The notes: a model not told the origin generated them from the letters alone. Shown: positions 1 to 9,483, numbered from the stretch's first letter. The stretch is DNA of 64,000 nt from Lysobacteraceae bacterium (GCA_013823855.1 PNMW01000015.1:1-64000), one strand, 5' to 3'. A program made the numbers and translations.

Positions 1-861
1 CCGGTCTGGAACGACACGGCGGGTCCGCGCTTCCAGAAGACGCAGCCGACCTTCGTGCTCAGCCCGAGCTACCGGTTCAGCGAGCAGTACACCGGCTACG
101 CCTCGTTCCGCTACGGCGAAAAGGCCGGCATTTCGCAGGTCGTCAACAGCGTGCCGTTCGAGGCGCTGCCGGAGGAAACCCGCGCCTACGAACTGGGCCT
201 GAAGACCGCGCTGCTCGACAACCGCCTCACCTTCAACACCGCGCTGTTCTGGAGCGACATCAAGAACTACCAGCAGCAGGTGCAAATCTTCGATGCCTAC
301 ACCACCGAGCTGAACGCCAACGGCGCGCTGGCCTTCACGGCGGCCACCGGCAATGCCGCCAAGGTCCGCGCCCGAGGTGTGGAGATCGATGCGCTGTACC
401 GGCCGATCGATCGCGCCCAGCTGCGGCTGGCGGTGGCCTACAACGATGCCTATTACCGGGACTTCCAGAACTCGGGCCAGCCGTTCGAGCAGAACTTCAC
501 CGGCAACCCGGCGCTGCGCGATGTCAGCGGTTCGACCCTGCCGGGCGCGGCGAAGTGGTCGGGCAATCTCGGTGCCGACTACAACCAGCCGGTCGGCGGC
601 GGTTATGTCGCGCATGCCAACGTGAACCTGTTCCTGACCAGCTCGTACAACTCCGACGTGCGACTCTCGGAGTACGGTCGGGTCAGCCCGTTCGCGATTG
701 CCGATCTCGCCTTCGGTGTCGGTCCTGCCGACCAGCGCTTCGACGTCAGCGTGTTCATCAAGAACCTGCTCGGCAACGATGCCTCGCAGAACGTCACGCA
801 CAACACCTACGTGCCGGCGACGCCGCGCTTCTACGGCCTGCAGTTCAGCGCCAAGCTCTAG
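1..861 (+). CDS. TonB-dependent receptor, C-terminal part (5' end outside window)
   Basis: The reading frame is open from base 1 and stops at 859-861, so this is the last 286 residues of a larger protein. The sequence reads as alternating beta-strands and ends in an aromatic/hydrophobic strand (FYGLQFSAKL), the usual C-terminal strand of TonB-dependent outer-membrane receptors. Phrases such as 'YELGLKT' and 'VFIKNLLGND' are typical of the last barrel strands in this family. It would import a ligand through the outer membrane using TonB energy. The substrate cannot be read from this part. The next gene, a secreted dienelactone-hydrolase-like protein, may act on imported material, which is inference from adjacency only. 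Confidence 0.85.
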   Translation, partial: PVWNDTAGPRFQKTQPTFVLSPSYRFSEQYTGYASFRYGEKAGISQVVNSVPFEALPEETRAYELGLKTALLDNRLTFNTALFWSDIKNYQQQVQIFDAYTTELNANGALAFTAATGNAAKVRARGVEIDALYRPIDRAQLRLAVAYNDAYYRDFQNSGQPFEQNFTGNPALRDVSGSTLPGAAKWSGNLGADYNQPVGGGYVAHANVNLFLTSSYNSDVRLSEYGRVSPFAIADLAFGVGPADQRFDVSVFIKNLLGNDASQNVTHNTYVPATPRFYGLQFSAKL

Positions 862-904
862 AAGCCCGGCGGGCCATCCCCTTGCCGTTGCAGCCGCCGC
901 GACG

Positions 905-944
905 GCGCCCCGACGATGCCGCGGTCACGGCAGCGTCGGGGCGC
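905..944 (+). terminator. GC-rich hairpin after the TonB-dependent receptor
   Basis: Perfect 11-bp arms GCGCCCCGACG / CGTCGGGGCGC enclose an 18-nt loop in the gap between the receptor and the next gene. No uninterrupted T-run follows, only 'tcgcgtttc', so it may be a weak terminator or an mRNA-stabilising hairpin. Confidence 0.4.
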
Positions 945-991
945 TCGCGTTTCATCCGTCCTCCCCGTATGCCCCCACAGGAAAACCGACC

Positions 992-1930
992 ATGACCCGC
1001 AAGACCTCGCGTGATTTCCATCCCGAAGCGCTGAAGCTGTTCGACCAGTACGTGCACGGCCAGCTGTCGCGCCGCGGCTTCCTGCAGCAGGCCGGACGGT
1101 TCACCGCCGCCGGCGTCAGCGCCGAAGCGCTGCTGCTGGCCCTGAGCCCGAACTTCGCCGAAGCCCAGCAGGTGGCGCCGGACGACAAGCGCCTGTGGAC
1201 CGCCTATGTCGAATATCCGTCGCCGGACGGCTACGGCAAGCTGCGTGGCTATCTCGTCAAGCCGGCCGTCGCCGGAGGGGTCAAGCCGGCTGCCGCCGGG
1301 GGAGGCAAGCTCGCGAATGCCAATGGCAAGCTGCCGACCGTGCTGGTGGCGCACGAGAACCGCGGCCTCAATCCGCATATCGAGGATGTCACCCGGCGCC
1401 TTGCGCTGGCCGGCTTCATCGCCTTCGCCCCGGACGCGCTGTTCCCGCTCGGCGGCTATCCGGGCGACGAGGACAAGGCCCGCGAACTGTTCACCCAGCT
1501 CGAGCAGCCCAAGACCCGGGCCGATTTCGTCAATGCCGCCAAGCAGCTGAAGGCGCTGCCGGACGGCAACGGCAAGGTCGGCGTGGTCGGCTTCTGCTAC
1601 GGCGGTGGTGTTGCCAACTACCTGGCCACCCAGCTGCCGGACCTGGCCGCCGCCGTGCCGTTCTACGGCGCCCAGCCACCGGCCGACACCGTCGCCGCGA
1701 TCAAGGCCCCGCTGCTGCTCCAGTACGCCGAACAGGACGAACGGATCAACGCCGGCTGGCCGGCCTATGAAACCGCGCTGAAGGCAGCGAAGGTCGATTA
1801 CCAAGCCTACGTCTACCCCGGCGTCCAGCACGGCTTCAACAACGACACCACGCCGCGCTACGACGCCGCAGCCGCCAAGCTGGCCTGGGAGCGGACGATT
1901 GGGTTTTTTGAGAAGCAGCTGCGGGCTTGA
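992..1930 (+). CDS. dienelactone hydrolase family protein, Tat-exported
   Basis: The chosen ATG at 992 gives 312 residues. The longer ORF in the track has no support upstream. A twin-arginine signal (SRRGFL, residues 26-31) lies unusually deep behind a charged N-terminus, as seen in other Tat-dependent dienelactone-hydrolase-like proteins. The alpha/beta-hydrolase triad of the family is visible as Cys202 (GFCYGG), Asp249 and His280 (QHGFNND), so an active periplasmic hydrolase is expected. Substrates of such homologues are mostly unknown. Residues about 90-113 contain a short Gly/Ala/Lys-rich imperfect repeat (KPAVAGG, then KPAAAGG) that looks like a local expansion before the conserved 'HENRGLNPHI' segment. 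It lies 130 bp after the receptor and may share its transcript. Confidence 0.85.
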   Translation: MTRKTSRDFHPEALKLFDQYVHGQLSRRGFLQQAGRFTAAGVSAEALLLALSPNFAEAQQVAPDDKRLWTAYVEYPSPDGYGKLRGYLVKPAVAGGVKPAAAGGGKLANANGKLPTVLVAHENRGLNPHIEDVTRRLALAGFIAFAPDALFPLGGYPGDEDKARELFTQLEQPKTRADFVNAAKQLKALPDGNGKVGVVGFCYGGGVANYLATQLPDLAAAVPFYGAQPPADTVAAIKAPLLLQYAEQDERINAGWPAYETALKAAKVDYQAYVYPGVQHGFNNDTTPRYDAAAAKLAWERTIGFFEKQLRA

Positions 1931-2086
1931 GAATCCGAATGCAGCCGGTGGATCAGCGCTTGGCTGTGAACGTCTCGTGCTGATCGCCGCTGGTCATTGG
2001 CAAGGTAGGCTGGCGGCGTGATGCCGCTGGCCTGGCCCGCTGGCGCATTTCTACGGCTGACGGTTGATGCTGATGCATCCGAGAGC

Positions 2087-2125
2087 GTCTGCTGATAGCC
2101 AGAAGCAGACCTCAGTGATTCTGAG
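2087..2125 (+). promoter_or_regulatory. two tandem hairpins in the leader of the orphan gene
   Basis: Adjacent inverted repeats GTCTGCT/AGCAGAC (2087-2110) and CTCAG/CTGAG (2111-2125) end 24 bp before the GTG start of the next gene. They may be operators or leader RNA structure. There is no further evidence of function. Confidence 0.25.
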
Positions 2126-2149
2126 CCAAACGATTCGACGGAGAACGAT

Positions 2150-3247
2150 GTGAATACAAAAAAGCGCGTTCACCGGTATGTATTGAAGGCCTACCCGAGC
2201 AAAAGTCATCCACGTTTCCATCCGTGGCAGAAAGCGACGGTAGTCTTATTCTTGGCGGGCGTGGACCCGCATGAAGGAGAAAAAATAGCCCTTAATGAGC
2301 TCGTCAAAAAGCACTGGATACCGGAGGGATTCGAACTGAGAGACACCTTGATCCGAAGTAAGGTCGAGGCCGAAGGCGGGCAGATCTGGGAGGCATTTCT
2401 TCAGGCAGAACGAGATGGGCTGTACTGGTCTGAGCACCTCGATAGCGTACCTGTAAGCCATAAGGGCGAGCCGATTTGGGGCACTGGGCCCCGGCTTACG
2501 GAAACGTTTATCGATAACCTGATTAGCGAGAGCGGCGGACGGCGAGTCACCGTTGAAGAGGCCGGTGGGTCGCTCGAAAAGCTCGAGAAGAACGCTGACT
2601 ATGTCTTAGGTCGATATGTCCTAGAAGCCAAGCAGCTCGAGAATGAAGGTTTGGACGTGCCAACCAGGCAGAAAAAAGTTAGCGAAATCTTTGGGCAGTA
2701 TCTTGCGGCAGGGGACGTTCATCGTATCGATCCCTATCGACTGAGCGATGCGGACTTCGAAAAATACTGGGAGATCGTTGGCGTTCCGGTGCAGAGACGA
2801 ATTAAGGACGCGTCCAAGCAGGTCAAGGCCACCATCGCACGGTTGCTTCCGGGCGATTTCGCAGGCGGAGTGATCCTGCTAAACACCGGGTATTTGACTA
2901 TTCCGCATAATTTTTTGGTCGCGATGGCAGAGCGGTACGCGACGAAGGACAGTAGCTCCATCCGAACCGTCGTGGTCATCAGTTCTTGGACGGTTACCAA
3001 TGGCTTCGACACGACGGTGAACTATGGATTTCATCCGCACGAGCCGATCGCCTATGAACTGCTGAAGCTGCGCGATGTTTTCTGGAGCACGGTAGAACGT
3101 CTCATGACAGAAATGGTTCAAGGGAAGCTGGATCCCGATTCTGGAATGCAGGAGCCGATGGCTCCCGTTTATTTCACGCATGACGGAAAATCGTTCACGT
3201 TCGGTGTTCCTGAAATGGAATCGAGCTTTGATCGCAAGAAGCGATAG
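2150..3247 (+). CDS. hypothetical protein, foreign base composition
   Basis: A GTG start (overlapping an out-of-frame ATG at 2148) gives 365 residues. I do not recognise the family. There is no signal peptide and no convincing membrane segment. The middle (residues about 130-210) is rich in charged helices. The C-terminal third contains a hydrophobic strand region (GGVILLNTGYLTIPHNFLVA, then TVVVIS) that suggests an alpha/beta core. Codon use is much more A/T-rich than any neighbour, with frequent AAA, GAA and third-position A/T, while surrounding genes are strongly GC3. The gene stands alone, flanked by non-coding DNA and a repeat element on its right. Recent acquisition is the simplest reading. 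Defence or mobile-element cargo is possible but not shown. Confidence 0.7.
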   Translation: MNTKKRVHRYVLKAYPSKSHPRFHPWQKATVVLFLAGVDPHEGEKIALNELVKKHWIPEGFELRDTLIRSKVEAEGGQIWEAFLQAERDGLYWSEHLDSVPVSHKGEPIWGTGPRLTETFIDNLISESGGRRVTVEEAGGSLEKLEKNADYVLGRYVLEAKQLENEGLDVPTRQKKVSEIFGQYLAAGDVHRIDPYRLSDADFEKYWEIVGVPVQRRIKDASKQVKATIARLLPGDFAGGVILLNTGYLTIPHNFLVAMAERYATKDSSSIRTVVVISSWTVTNGFDTTVNYGFHPHEPIAYELLKLRDVFWSTVERLMTEMVQGKLDPDSGMQEPMAPVYFTHDGKSFTFGVPEMESSFDRKKR

Positions 3248-3679
3248 CCTGCTTCCGACATCTGGCCGTCCGCTTCGGGCTGAATTCGGTCGGTGACGGC
3301 GACATGTTTCGCCTCGAACGATAGCAACTTGCGTGTTTGGCCCAGGTGCATCCACCAGCCCAGTGACCGCTGACTGAGCCTTGTTCGATCTGATGAATCG
3401 CCGAAGGCTGTGCTGTTGATTCCCTCCTCTTTGCCGTTCTCCGCGCCTGCGCGCTGAAACAGCTTTTCGCTTTCGGCAGCTGGTCGTGACTCGCTTTGAA
3501 ATCAGGACGCGATCGTTCGCACGAAGTACGCAAAGAACACGAAGAAAAGCCTGCAATTCCAGTGAGGTAGCCGTCTTCCTTTGTGACCTTCGTGTACTTC
3601 GTGCGAAACAGCTTTATCGCTGGATCAACATGGTTGGTGTCGTGCTGGCACGCCTGTGGGCCATGTCCGGGCTTCAGCG
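3248..3679. other. 432-bp non-coding gap with inverted-repeat element
   Basis: No ORF here has coding character. The stretch separates the foreign-composition gene from the end of the exbD2 gene. It holds the inverted repeat listed at 3516-3608. It also holds a short direct repeat, GAAACAGCTTT, seen near 3458 and near 3604. No promoter or terminator is obvious. Confidence 0.5.
3516..3608. repeat. inverted repeat of 'cacgaag/cttcgtg' type
   Basis: The left arm (3516-3547) starts TTCGCACGAAGTAC and the right arm (3574-3608) ends GTACTTCGTGCGAA, an exact 14-bp inverted match. Beyond it both arms continue with degenerate 'acgaag' and 'cacgaag' units. Dispersed intergenic repeats built from 'ttcgtg' units occur in many unrelated bacterial genomes, and this looks like a member. 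It sits beside the foreign-composition gene, so it may mark an insertion boundary, which is inference. Confidence 0.55.
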
Positions 3680-4108
3680 TTAGAGAAACTGCTCCGCCCC
3701 CACCAGCCCGACCTTGGTCAGGCCCTCGCGCTGCACCGCCGCCATCACGCCGGCGACGACTCTGTACGGCACCTTGGCATCCGGGCGGATGTGCAGCTCC
3801 GGGGTCACGGCGCTGGCGGCGGCCGATTTGAGTCGGGCATCGAGCACGCTGGTATCGGCCACCGCCTCGCCGTTCCAGGTGATGACGCCTGCCGCATCGA
3901 TGTTGATGCGGACGATTTCCGGCACTACCAGCGGCGGCGGCGGATTGCCGGCCGGCAGGTTCAGGTTCACCGCGTGCAGCTGGATCGGGATGGTGATGAT
4001 CAGCATGATCAGCAGCACCAGCATCACGTCGATCAGCGGCGTGGTGTTGATGTCGGCGATCACGTCCGGATCATCGCCGGATCCGCTCGAACCCACGTTC
4101 ATGCCCAT
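3680..4108 (-). CDS. exbD2: biopolymer transport protein ExbD (second copy)
   Basis: This 142-residue ExbD/TolR-family protein has a short cytoplasmic N-terminus, one membrane helix (about residues 23-42, VMLVLLIMLIITIP) preceded by the conserved 'INTTPLIDVMLVLL' segment with its proton-path Asp, and a periplasmic domain. It forms the proton-conducting stator with ExbB that energises TonB. It is last in tonB-exbB-exbD1-exbD2, an order known from Xanthomonas, where the second ExbD is dispensable for some substrates. The ATG has a GGAG ribosome site about 10 nt upstream. No clear terminator follows the stop. Confidence 0.9.
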   Translation of the reverse strand: MGMNVGSSGSGDDPDVIADINTTPLIDVMLVLLIMLIITIPIQLHAVNLNLPAGNPPPPLVVPEIVRINIDAAGVITWNGEAVADTSVLDARLKSAAASAVTPELHIRPDAKVPYRVVAGVMAAVQREGLTKVGLVGAEQFL

Positions 4109-4128
4109 GTGCGATTGCTCCGGGTGGC

Positions 4129-4554
4129 TCAGCCGCGCGGTGGCGGCTGGGTGATGAAGCCAAGCTTCAGGATGCCGGCGCGCTGGCTGGCGACGACCAC
4201 GCGGCCGACATGCTCGTAGGCCGCGCCGCCATCGCCGCGGATCTGCACTTCCGGCTGCGGCTGCAGCACGGCGACCTGCTTCAGCCGGTCGACCAGTTCC
4301 TCGTTGTTGCCGATGCGCTGTTCGTTCCAGTAGACGAAGCCGTCCTTGTCGACCGACAGGTTGACGTTTTCCGGCTTGGTCACCCGTGGCTGGTTGGCCT
4401 CCTTCGGCAGTTCCACCGGCACCGCGCGGGTGACCACCGGGATGGTGATCAGGAAGATGATCAGCAGCACCAGCATGACGTCGACGAGCGGCGTGGTGTT
4501 GATGGCGGCGACGAGTTCGTCCTCGTCGTCACCGGTCTTGAAGCTGGCAGCCAT
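4129..4554 (-). CDS. exbD1: biopolymer transport protein ExbD (first copy)
   Basis: This 141-residue protein is an ExbD/TolR homologue with the conserved segment 'INTTPLVDVMLVLLIIF' carrying the membrane Asp needed for proton flow. The periplasmic half (about 45-141) ends 'LGFITQPPPRG'. It begins 13 bp after the stop of exbB and ends 20 bp before exbD2, so the three are co-transcribed. It differs from exbD2 mainly in a longer Lys/Asp-rich cytoplasmic start (FKTGDDEDE). Function is inferred from family and operon. Confidence 0.9.
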   Translation of the reverse strand: MAASFKTGDDEDELVAAINTTPLVDVMLVLLIIFLITIPVVTRAVPVELPKEANQPRVTKPENVNLSVDKDGFVYWNEQRIGNNEELVDRLKQVAVLQPQPEVQIRGDGGAAYEHVGRVVVASQRAGILKLGFITQPPPRG

Positions 4555-4567
4555 GGTCGTCGTCGCC

Positions 4568-5476
4568 TCAGGCAGCAGCGGCGGTGGCGCGCTGTTCGCG
4601 GCGGCGCGGGCTCGGCACTTCGACCGGACGCGAAGCCTGGGCGCCCAGCAGCACGGCGTGCAGTTCGGAGCCGAAGTTGCGGAGCTGTTCCAGTGCCGAC
4701 TTGTTGCGGCGGACCAGCCAGTTGTAGCCGAGCACGGCCGGCACGGCGACGGCCAGGCCGATGGCGGTCATGATCAGCGCTTCGCCGACCGGGCCGGCGA
4801 CCTTGTCGATCGACGCCTGACCGGCGATGCCGATCGCGGTCAGCGCGTGGTAGATGCCCCAGACCGTGCCGAACAGGCCCACGAACGGCGCCGTCGAACC
4901 GACGGTGGCGAGGAACGCCAGGCCGCTCTGCAGCCGGCTCTGTACGGCGTCGATCGCGCGCTGGATCGATACCTGGGTCCATTCGTGCAGGTTGATGTGC
5001 GCGTGCAGGCCGCGATGGCGTTCGGTGGCATCGGCGCCGGCGCGGGCGATGAAGCGGTAGGCGCTGGCTTCATCGAGCGTCTCGATCGCTTCCGGCACCG
5101 CACCGGCGGACCAGAAGGTTTCGCTGGCGCGACGGCCCTGACGGTTCAGACGGGTCTGTTCCCAGAGCTTGGTGAACAGCACGTACCAGCTGCCGACCGA
5201 CATGATCAGCAGGATCGCCAGCGTGGCCTTGGCGACGATGTCGCCGCCCTTCCACAGCGCGTCGAGGCCGTAGGGGTTGTCGACCGATTCGGTGGCCGCA
5301 GCCGCCGCCGCGGCTGCCACCGGCGCGGCTTCGGCGGCAGCAACGGTCGTGGCGGCTTCTGCAGCTGCGGCCACCGCGGCGTCGGGCCCGGCGGCGTCTT
5401 GGGCCTGAAGGCTGGTCGAGGCAAGGCCGAGCAGCAGCGCGGCGACGAAGGTACGGGAGATGCTTGAGTGGAGCAT
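4568..5476 (-). CDS. exbB: MotA/TolQ/ExbB proton channel protein
   Basis: The ATG at 5476, preceded by an AGAGAG ribosome site, gives 302 residues. The 553-aa track ORF merely runs on into the tonB gene in another frame. The protein has a signal-like N-terminus (MLHSSISRTFVAALLLGLAS) followed by a long Ala-rich periplasmic extension (about 27-75), then three membrane helices including the TolQ/ExbB signature region 'STAPFVGLFGTVWGIYHAL' and the last helix near 'GEALIMTAIGLAVAVPAV'. The N-terminal extension is typical of Xanthomonas-type ExbB. It partners ExbD1/2 to energise TonB and, through it, receptors such as the one at the window start. Confidence 0.92.
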   Translation of the reverse strand: MLHSSISRTFVAALLLGLASTSLQAQDAAGPDAAVAAAAEAATTVAAAEAAPVAAAAAAAATESVDNPYGLDALWKGGDIVAKATLAILLIMSVGSWYVLFTKLWEQTRLNRQGRRASETFWSAGAVPEAIETLDEASAYRFIARAGADATERHRGLHAHINLHEWTQVSIQRAIDAVQSRLQSGLAFLATVGSTAPFVGLFGTVWGIYHALTAIGIAGQASIDKVAGPVGEALIMTAIGLAVAVPAVLGYNWLVRRNKSALEQLRNFGSELHAVLLGAQASRPVEVPSPRRREQRATAAAA

Positions 5477-5529
5477 GGTTGTCTCTCTTGGGTGATGGGG
5501 GATTGCCGAGGGGCTGCAGCCGGAACAGC

Positions 5530-6159
5530 TCAGCTGAAGGTGAAGGCGAACGGCACGCGGACGCGGACATCGCGGCCCTGGCCGTTGCAGCGGAACTCGG
5601 CAACCGCGCGGGTGGCCGTGCTGGTGAAGATCGAACTGCTGCTGCTGATCGCGGTGACGTCGCGGACGCTGCCATCGGCGCCGACCGTGAACTCGACCAG
5701 CACCTTGCCGGACAGGCCCATGCGCTCGGCCTGCATCGGATACGGCACGCGGGCGCGCACCTGGTCGGAGTTCGGGCAGGCCACCGCGGCGTTGACGATC
5801 GGCGCCGGAGCCGGCACCGACGGCGCGGCCGGTGGCGGTTCCGGCACCGGTTCCGGGCTGCTGGTGATGGTCGCGGTCTGCACCGGCGCTTCGACCACCA
5901 CTTCGGCCGGCGGCACGTACGACGGTGGTGGTGGCGTGCGCGGCTGCACACGCACCTGCTTCGGCGGCGGAGGTGGCGGAGGTGGCGGCAGCGGCTTGAT
6001 CTCCTCGATCACGCTGACCGTCAGCGGTGCCTTCAGGACGTCGACCACCTTGTGGGCAAGGCCGGTCGCCAGCGCATAGGCGACGACCAGATGCAGGCCG
6101 ACGACGGCGGCGAGGCCGGCGAGGTTCTTTCGGGGTTCCGGGTACGCGGTGTAGTTCAC
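5530..6159 (-). CDS. tonB: energy transducer TonB
   Basis: A GTG start gives 209 residues. An N-terminal membrane anchor (about 13-35, GLAAVVGLHLVVAYALATGLA) carries the His of the TonB 'SxxxH'-like anchor. It is followed by a proline-rich rod with ten consecutive Pro residues and Pro-Glu repeats, and a C-terminal TonB domain (about 125-209) containing 'RARVPYPMQAERMGLSGKV'. It spans the periplasm and transmits proton-motive energy from ExbB/ExbD to outer-membrane receptors. It heads the operon, with exbB starting 53 bp downstream. No clear ribosome site is seen before the GTG, so the start is the least certain part. Confidence 0.92.
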   Translation of the reverse strand: MNYTAYPEPRKNLAGLAAVVGLHLVVAYALATGLAHKVVDVLKAPLTVSVIEEIKPLPPPPPPPPPKQVRVQPRTPPPPSYVPPAEVVVEAPVQTATITSSPEPVPEPPPAAPSVPAPAPIVNAAVACPNSDQVRARVPYPMQAERMGLSGKVLVEFTVGADGSVRDVTAISSSSSIFTSTATRAVAEFRCNGQGRDVRVRVPFAFTFS

Positions 6160-6781
6160 TGGACTTCAGGCTCGGTTTCGACGGGTGTCCTGCATGGAGT
6201 TGGCAAGCCGTGGCCGTGGCCGCTGGCATTCACCGTGAAAAAGAGGGCACAGCGCATGCCAATCCGGAAATTGGAGTAGTCGTCGCGCTCAAGTCGCTGA
6301 GCCCGGATGGATTTATGGAGTTCTTCACGCAGCGTGAAGAACTTGTGGAAATGGCGCTTGTGCTGATGAGCCAGCAGTCTGCGGCGGACGGCTGTTGAAA
6401 TATCAGCACTGCGCGGCTTTCTACATGAATGGATTAAGGATATTCGCTACGGTTTTCACGCGACCTGCAGTTTCCGGACCCGCCCGGATCACGCGCCAAG
6501 CGACTGAAGAGTCGGTCTTTCTGGAACAAGCAAAGAAGCGTTTCAGTGCTCTGCAACGGGCTTAAACAAATACGAATTACATCCATTCCAGCGCTGCGGA
6601 CTCGTGAATAATTTGCTTCGGGAAAAATCGGCACCGGCATTGGGAATGCAACGGATGCTGACGACCATCGAGCCATTGTCAGAACAATGGATTCCGAATT
6701 CTTTCGTTATGCGCAGGCGCTGGACGTAGAGTCCCGCGCCTCGAAGCCGGGTCGGGCGGTTTCACCAGGGAGAGCGGGACC
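6160..6781. other. 622-bp divergent intergenic region, tonB / sigma-54 activator
   Basis: This is relatively AT-rich DNA between two divergent genes and contains no convincing ORF. It must carry the promoters of both the tonB operon and the activator gene. The only strong symmetrical element is the perfect inverted repeat at 6319-6343. No consensus sigma-54 promoter was found on either strand. Confidence 0.5.
6319..6343. promoter_or_regulatory. perfect 11-bp inverted repeat, possible operator
   Basis: Arms AGTTCTTCACG and CGTGAAGAACT are separated by three bases. The site lies about 160 bp upstream of tonB and 440 bp upstream of the divergent activator. No T-run follows on either strand, so an operator is more likely than a terminator. 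It does not match a Fur box. Confidence 0.4.
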
Positions 6782-7885
<1,104 letters not shown>

Positions 7886-7938
7886 CGCCGCGCAGCCGGC
7901 AATGCCCCCACCCCGAAACAACCCGAAGGAGAGACACG

Positions 7939-8439
7939 ATGACCCGCAAGACCCGGCCACTGACCTGGCTGCTCGCCGCCGCACTGGCGGTCCCCGCGCT
8001 GGCCGGCGCCCAGCAGCCGGCCGCTGCCGCAGCCACCACGGCGCAGGCGGAGCAGGCCTGGAAGTACAAGGTGCAGCGCCTCGATCGCAGCCAGTTCGAC
8101 GCCTTGCTCGCGCGGCCCGACAAGCTGCTGGTGATCGATGTGCGCCGTCCGGACGAGGTGGCCAGCAAGGGCCGCTTTCCGGTCTACCTGAACATCCAGG
8201 CCGGCGAACTCGCCGACAGCCTGAAGTTCATTCCCGGGGATCGCGCGCTGGTCACCGTGTCGAACCACGCCGGCCGCGCCGGCGCCGCCGGCGACCTGCT
8301 GGCGGCCAAGGGTTTCAAGGTGGCTGGCGCGATCGGTGTCGCCAACTATCTGGAGCAGGGCGGGCGCTGGGCGCTGGCCGCCAGCGCCGAACAGGCGGCG
8401 GTCGCGGCGCCGAGCACCGCCGGCGCGGCGAAGCCCTGA
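7939..8439 (+). CDS. periplasmic rhodanese-like protein without catalytic cysteine
   Basis: The ATG at 7939 follows a strong AAGGAGAG ribosome site and gives 166 residues. The track's longer start at 7882 lacks one. A signal peptide (about 1-24, ending LAGAQQ) is followed by a rhodanese-like domain with the conserved 'LLVIDVRRPDEVASKGR' strand (63-79). In active sulfurtransferases the loop after the next strand carries Cys. Here it reads SNHAGRAG (108-115), so sulfur transfer by the usual mechanism is not expected. There is no other Cys in the protein. It starts 53 bp after the sigma-54 activator and is probably its co-transcribed neighbour. The role is unknown, perhaps a binding domain. Confidence 0.75.
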   Translation: MTRKTRPLTWLLAAALAVPALAGAQQPAAAAATTAQAEQAWKYKVQRLDRSQFDALLARPDKLLVIDVRRPDEVASKGRFPVYLNIQAGELADSLKFIPGDRALVTVSNHAGRAGAAGDLLAAKGFKVAGAIGVANYLEQGGRWALAASAEQAAVAAPSTAGAAKP

Positions 8440-8540
8440 GCCGCCGCTGCTGCTGAACCCGTCCGGCATCGTCGCGCGCACCGCGACGGTGCCGGGCGAT
8501 GCTACCGTCTGCCGGTTTCGCCCACCCGACGAGCACGGCA

Positions 8541-9464
8541 ATGACGGCCCCGCAACCTTATCCCATCGGTATCCCCGGCACGCCCTGGGCAGCGCCGGAA
8601 GTCGCCCTGTGGCGCGCGCGACAGCAGATCCGGCGCCGCCATGCCGACGATGTGCGGCCGGCCGTCGAGCGCCTGCGCAGCCGTTTCGACGTCATCGAGT
8701 ACGGCCGCCTCGACCACGATCCGGTGCGCTACCCGCTGCAGGCGATCCGCAGCCGCGACTGGCAGGAACGGCTGCCGACCGTGCTGGTCACCGGCGGCGT
8801 CCACGGCTACGAGACCAGCGGCGTGCACGGCGCGCTGCGCTTCGTCGAGCGTCATGCCGAGGCCTACGCCGGCCGCATCAACCTGCTGGTCGCGCCCTGC
8901 GTCAGCCCCTGGGCCTACGAAACGATCCAGCGCTGGAACCTCCACGCCGTCGATCCGAACCGCTCGTTCCGTGATGGCGGCACGGCGCAGGAAGCGCTGG
9001 CGCTGATGGCGCTGGTGGCGCCGATCCGCGAGCAGGTGCGGCTGCACGTCGATCTGCACGAAACCACCGACAGCGACGAAAGCGAATTCGGCCCGGCCCG
9101 TGCCGCCCGCGACGGCAAGACCTACGCGCCCGGCGTGATTCCGGACGGCTTCTATCTGGTCGATGACACCGAGCAGCCGGAGCCGGCGTTCCAGCAGGCG
9201 GTGATCGAGGCGGTGGCGAAAGTCACCCACATCGCCCCGGCCGATGCCGACGGCCGGATCATCGGCTCGCCGGTGGTGTCGCCCGGCGTGATCCGCTATC
9301 CGCTGCGCGCGCTGGGCCTGTGCGCCGGGATGACTGCCGCCCGCTACCGCACCACCACCGAGGTCTATCCGGACAGCCCGCAGGCGACGCCGGAACAGTG
9401 CGTCGCCGCCCAGGTCGCGGCGGTCTGCGCGGCGATCGACTACCTGCTGGACCCGTCGCACTGA
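8541..9464 (+). CDS. M14 family zinc metallocarboxypeptidase
   Basis: The ATG at 8541 (MTAPQPYPIG) gives 307 residues. A start at 8499 would add 14 unconserved residues. The zinc and substrate motifs of family M14 are present. 'GGVHGYETSGVHG' supplies the HxxE zinc ligands, 'DPNRSF' the substrate-binding Asn-Arg, and 'HVDLHETTDSDESEF' the third zinc His. No signal peptide is present, so a cytoplasmic carboxypeptidase or amidase is expected. The group includes succinylglutamate desuccinylase-like enzymes as well as true carboxypeptidases, so the substrate is uncertain. It ends 19 bp before the helicase gene. Confidence 0.85.
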   Translation: MTAPQPYPIGIPGTPWAAPEVALWRARQQIRRRHADDVRPAVERLRSRFDVIEYGRLDHDPVRYPLQAIRSRDWQERLPTVLVTGGVHGYETSGVHGALRFVERHAEAYAGRINLLVAPCVSPWAYETIQRWNLHAVDPNRSFRDGGTAQEALALMALVAPIREQVRLHVDLHETTDSDESEFGPARAARDGKTYAPGVIPDGFYLVDDTEQPEPAFQQAVIEAVAKVTHIAPADADGRIIGSPVVSPGVIRYPLRALGLCAGMTAARYRTTTEVYPDSPQATPEQCVAAQVAAVCAAIDYLLDPSH

Positions 9465-9483
9465 GCGGCACCGGCGCCGGGCG

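Noticed and set aside
6195-6225. Possible sigma-54 promoter for tonB (GGCCACGGCTTGC on the minus strand)
   Set aside because: The spacing between GG and GC is 9 bp, not 10, and the match to TGGCACG is poor.
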